In this document: piece by piece, positions 6,835-8,202 of the stretch
Numbering within the stretch: position 1 is the stretch's first letter
Layout of the letters: every line of letters starts with the position of its first letter
Assembly (NCBI GenBank): GCA_029548025.1
Contig: JAKPOE010000055.1
Location: forward strand, 1 to 8,202
DNA: 8,202 bases
Direction of reading: 5' to 3'
Source of the DNA: Spirochaetota bacterium
GTDB taxonomy: Bacteria; Spirochaetota; UBA4802; UB4802
The notes under the pieces: model-generated
What the model was told of the DNA's origin: nothing
Database searches by the model: none
What the model saw: the letters and a program-made list of their open reading frames with translations, nothing else
Program-made: the position numbers and the translations under genes

Positions 6835-7365
6835 ATGAAGTTATATAAGTCATATATTGATGAAACAATTTTAATAAAATTGCAGGATCTTTCGCTTTTT
6901 AAAGGGTTAAGTCAAAATGTAATACGCAATATAGCATTGGTATGTACTGTAAAAAAAATTAAACGTGGTAAATGTATAATTCAAGAAGGTGATATGGGTG
7001 ATGAGCTATATATTATTCTGAATGGTGAAATAGAAATACAGAAGAGAACATTGCAGAATGAGCCTTATACTGTAGTAACAATGAATGCTAATGAAACCCC
7101 TCTTTATGTAGGCGAACTTGCAATGATAGATAACGATAAACGTTCAGCAACAGTTATTGCGAAACAGGATTGCGATTGTCTGGTTTTGAAACGAAAGGAT
7201 TTTATTAAATTTGGCGATAGAAATCCTAAAGAAGGCTTGATGCTAACAAGAGCAATTGCACTGAAATTAGCTCAAAGTCTTAGACGAACAAATGATGATG
7301 TAATTACACTTTTTAGTGCTTTAGTTGATGAGATTTCAGGGGAGACTGAGCTTGGTAAATCTTAA
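6835..7365 (+). CDS. Stand-alone cyclic-nucleotide-binding protein
   Basis: Starting from ATG 6835 this protein has 176 residues; the adjacent GTG at 6832 would add one. It has no signal peptide or membrane helix. Residues 20-125 form a CRP/PKA-type cyclic-nucleotide-binding beta-roll: L-F-K-G-L (21-25), I-Q-E-G-D-M-G-D-E-L-Y-I-I-L-N-G-E (49-65), then the phosphate-binding cassette G-E-L-A (93-96) with R-S-A-T-V (103-107). The cassette Glu and Arg are both present, so cAMP or cGMP binding is plausible. A helical tail (about 130-170) follows, but no CRP-type helix-turn-helix DNA-binding domain is present, so it is unlikely to be a transcription factor. The tight coupling to the channel gene suggests that it regulates the channel, supplying in trans the domain that cyclic-nucleotide-gated channels carry fused. 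That role is inference. Other cNMP-binding adaptor functions remain possible. Confidence 0.88.
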   Translation: MKLYKSYIDETILIKLQDLSLFKGLSQNVIRNIALVCTVKKIKRGKCIIQEGDMGDELYIILNGEIEIQKRTLQNEPYTVVTMNANETPLYVGELAMIDNDKRSATVIAKQDCDCLVLKRKDFIKFGDRNPKEGLMLTRAIALKLAQSLRRTNDDVITLFSALVDEISGETELGKS

Positions 7366-7440
7366 AATGAAAATGATATTTTTTTTGAATTTGGGTTTGT
7401 TTTTGAAGATTGGGAGTAATTCATTTTTGGAGAAGAAACA

Positions 7441-7911
7441 ATGAAAAAGATAATGTTTATTATAATATTTTTATATATTGTAAGTTGCATCTCTTATGCA
7501 CAGGAAAAACGTACAATGCAACAGGAAGCCGATGATAAAAAGTTTCAACAGGGATTGTTTTTCTTATCGATTAATGAAAAACAAAAAGCATTAAATGAGT
7601 TTTATGAATATCTTGATATTTATGTTGATGGACTATATAGAGCAAAAGCTTATCGCTTTATTGCAGCAATATACTTTGATAATTCCAATTTTACAAAAGC
7701 TATCGCCATTTATAAACGCCTTTTTGAGGAATTCCCTTTGGATGATGATGGGATGTATGGCTTGTTACAGATTGGAATATGTTACAGCAAAATGGGATTT
7801 GATGAAGAAGCATCTAAAACATTTAATCAGCTTATGAAAGAATTTCCCGATTCAAGCTATGCAAAAGATGCGGTAACTATGCTTGAACTTTTAAAAATAG
7901 CACATAATTAG
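7441..7911 (+). CDS. Small exported TPR protein, possible lipoprotein
   Basis: This 156-residue protein starts at ATG 7441, with GGAG at 7429-7432 and 8-nt spacing. Residues 1-20 are an export signal (KK, then a hydrophobic run I-M-F-I-I-I-F-L-Y-I-V). Two processing routes are readable: a lipobox-like I-V-S-C16, which would make a lipoprotein, or signal peptidase I cleavage after S-Y-A20. The mature part holds about three TPR units at roughly 34-64, 67-98 and 106-137, including A-Y-R-F-I-A-A-I-Y-F-D and G-I-C-Y-S-K-M-G-F-D-E-E-A. The E-F-P-D-S-S-Y-A-K-D-A ending resembles YbgF/CpoB-type periplasmic TPR modules, but a full-length YbgF is longer and has a coiled coil, so I give no symbol. It follows the cyclic-nucleotide-binding gene by 75 nt with no visible promoter or terminator, so it may be co-transcribed with the channel genes. 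Confidence 0.85.
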   Translation: MKKIMFIIIFLYIVSCISYAQEKRTMQQEADDKKFQQGLFFLSINEKQKALNEFYEYLDIYVDGLYRAKAYRFIAAIYFDNSNFTKAIAIYKRLFEEFPLDDDGMYGLLQIGICYSKMGFDEEASKTFNQLMKEFPDSSYAKDAVTMLELLKIAHN

Positions 7912-8019
7912 CAAATAATATCTCATATATCATATTTGAACTGCACAAATTATATATACCAATATATAAAAACTTTCAATATGGCTCTTTACTTTTTTAA
8001 TAGTAGAAAAACAAATGTA

Positions 8020-8048
8020 TTGACAGAAATTGATGTATTCAATATAGA
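8020..8048 (+). promoter_or_regulatory. Promoter of the tRNA-Leu gene
   Basis: A perfect TTGACA (8020-8025) is followed after 17 nt by TATAGA (8043-8048, 4 of 6 consensus bases). Transcription would begin near 8055, about 15 nt before the tRNA. Confidence 0.65.
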
Positions 8049-8069
8049 TACAAAAAATAGAATAATATT

Positions 8070-8152
8070 GCCCAGGTGGTGGAACTGGTAGACACGCATG
8101 CTTGAGGGGCATGTGGGAATATCCCGTGTGGGTTCAAGTCCCGTCCTGGGCA
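8070..8152 (+). tRNA. tRNA-Leu (GAG)
   Basis: All arms of a class II tRNA can be drawn. The acceptor stem pairs GCCCAGG (8070-8076) with CCTGGGC (8145-8151), with discriminator A at 8152. The D-arm region is G-G-T-G-G-A-A-C-T-G-G-T-A-G-A-C-A-C. The anticodon stem pairs CATGC (8097-8101) with GCATG (8109-8113) around loop TTGAGGG, with anticodon GAG at 8104-8106. The long variable arm has a GGG/CCC hairpin (8115-8125). The T-arm is GTGGG-TTCAAGT-CCCGT (8128-8144). The GAG anticodon reads CUC and CUU leucine codons. The 3' CCA is not encoded (AAG follows), so a CCA-adding enzyme is needed. Confidence 0.97.
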
Positions 8153-8202
8153 AAGATATGTATCCTACTTTCCTGTATTTGTATCCATAAATGAATTTCA
8201 TA

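Noticed and set aside
7989..8201. Minus-strand open frame of 70 codons across the right end
   Set aside because: It runs antisense through the tRNA-Leu gene and its R-T-G-L-E-P-T-R peptide is the usual artefact of translating a tRNA backwards.

Overview
The window looks like a chromosomal segment of a spirochaete with low G+C DNA (roughly one third G+C by eye). The key marker is a 646-residue, mostly helical protein at 3490-5430 that I recognise as cytoplasmic filament protein A (CfpA). CfpA forms the cytoplasmic ribbon filaments of treponemes and relatives. The genus cannot be fixed from the sequence; an uncultured or little-studied member of Spirochaetota is the most likely source. All protein genes, and the tRNA at the right end, lie on the + strand.

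Left part (1-2052). The 3' end of a TPR-repeat protein gene, whose start lies outside the window, is followed by a 235-residue protein with its own promoter. That protein resembles a PD-(D/E)XK-fold family I recall as DUF6602, but its catalytic E-x-K appears to be replaced by H-x-T.

Central part (2053-5496). A membrane protein with a signal peptide, a periplasmic VWA domain with a complete MIDAS motif, one transmembrane helix and a C-terminal FHA-like domain lies directly upstream of cfpA. Both genes have near-consensus promoters, each preceded by the same 12-nt A/T-tract sequence at almost the same distance. cfpA has an AAGGAGG Shine-Dalgarno sequence, two predicted hairpins in its leader, and a strong intrinsic terminator. 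The topology of the VWA protein suggests, as a hypothesis, that it links the periplasm to something at the inner face of the membrane, with the filament an obvious candidate.

Right part (5497-8202). A two-helix K+ channel subunit with a TVGYGD filter and a cytoplasmic RCK region is followed by a stand-alone cyclic-nucleotide-binding protein. The Shine-Dalgarno of the second gene overlaps the stop codon of the first, so they are probably coupled and could act together as a ligand-gated channel. A small exported TPR protein follows 75 nt later, perhaps in the same transcript. The window ends with a tRNA-Leu(GAG) gene under its own promoter.

No mobile element, CRISPR array, rRNA gene or phage gene was seen. 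No intergenic stretch exceeds 300 nt.
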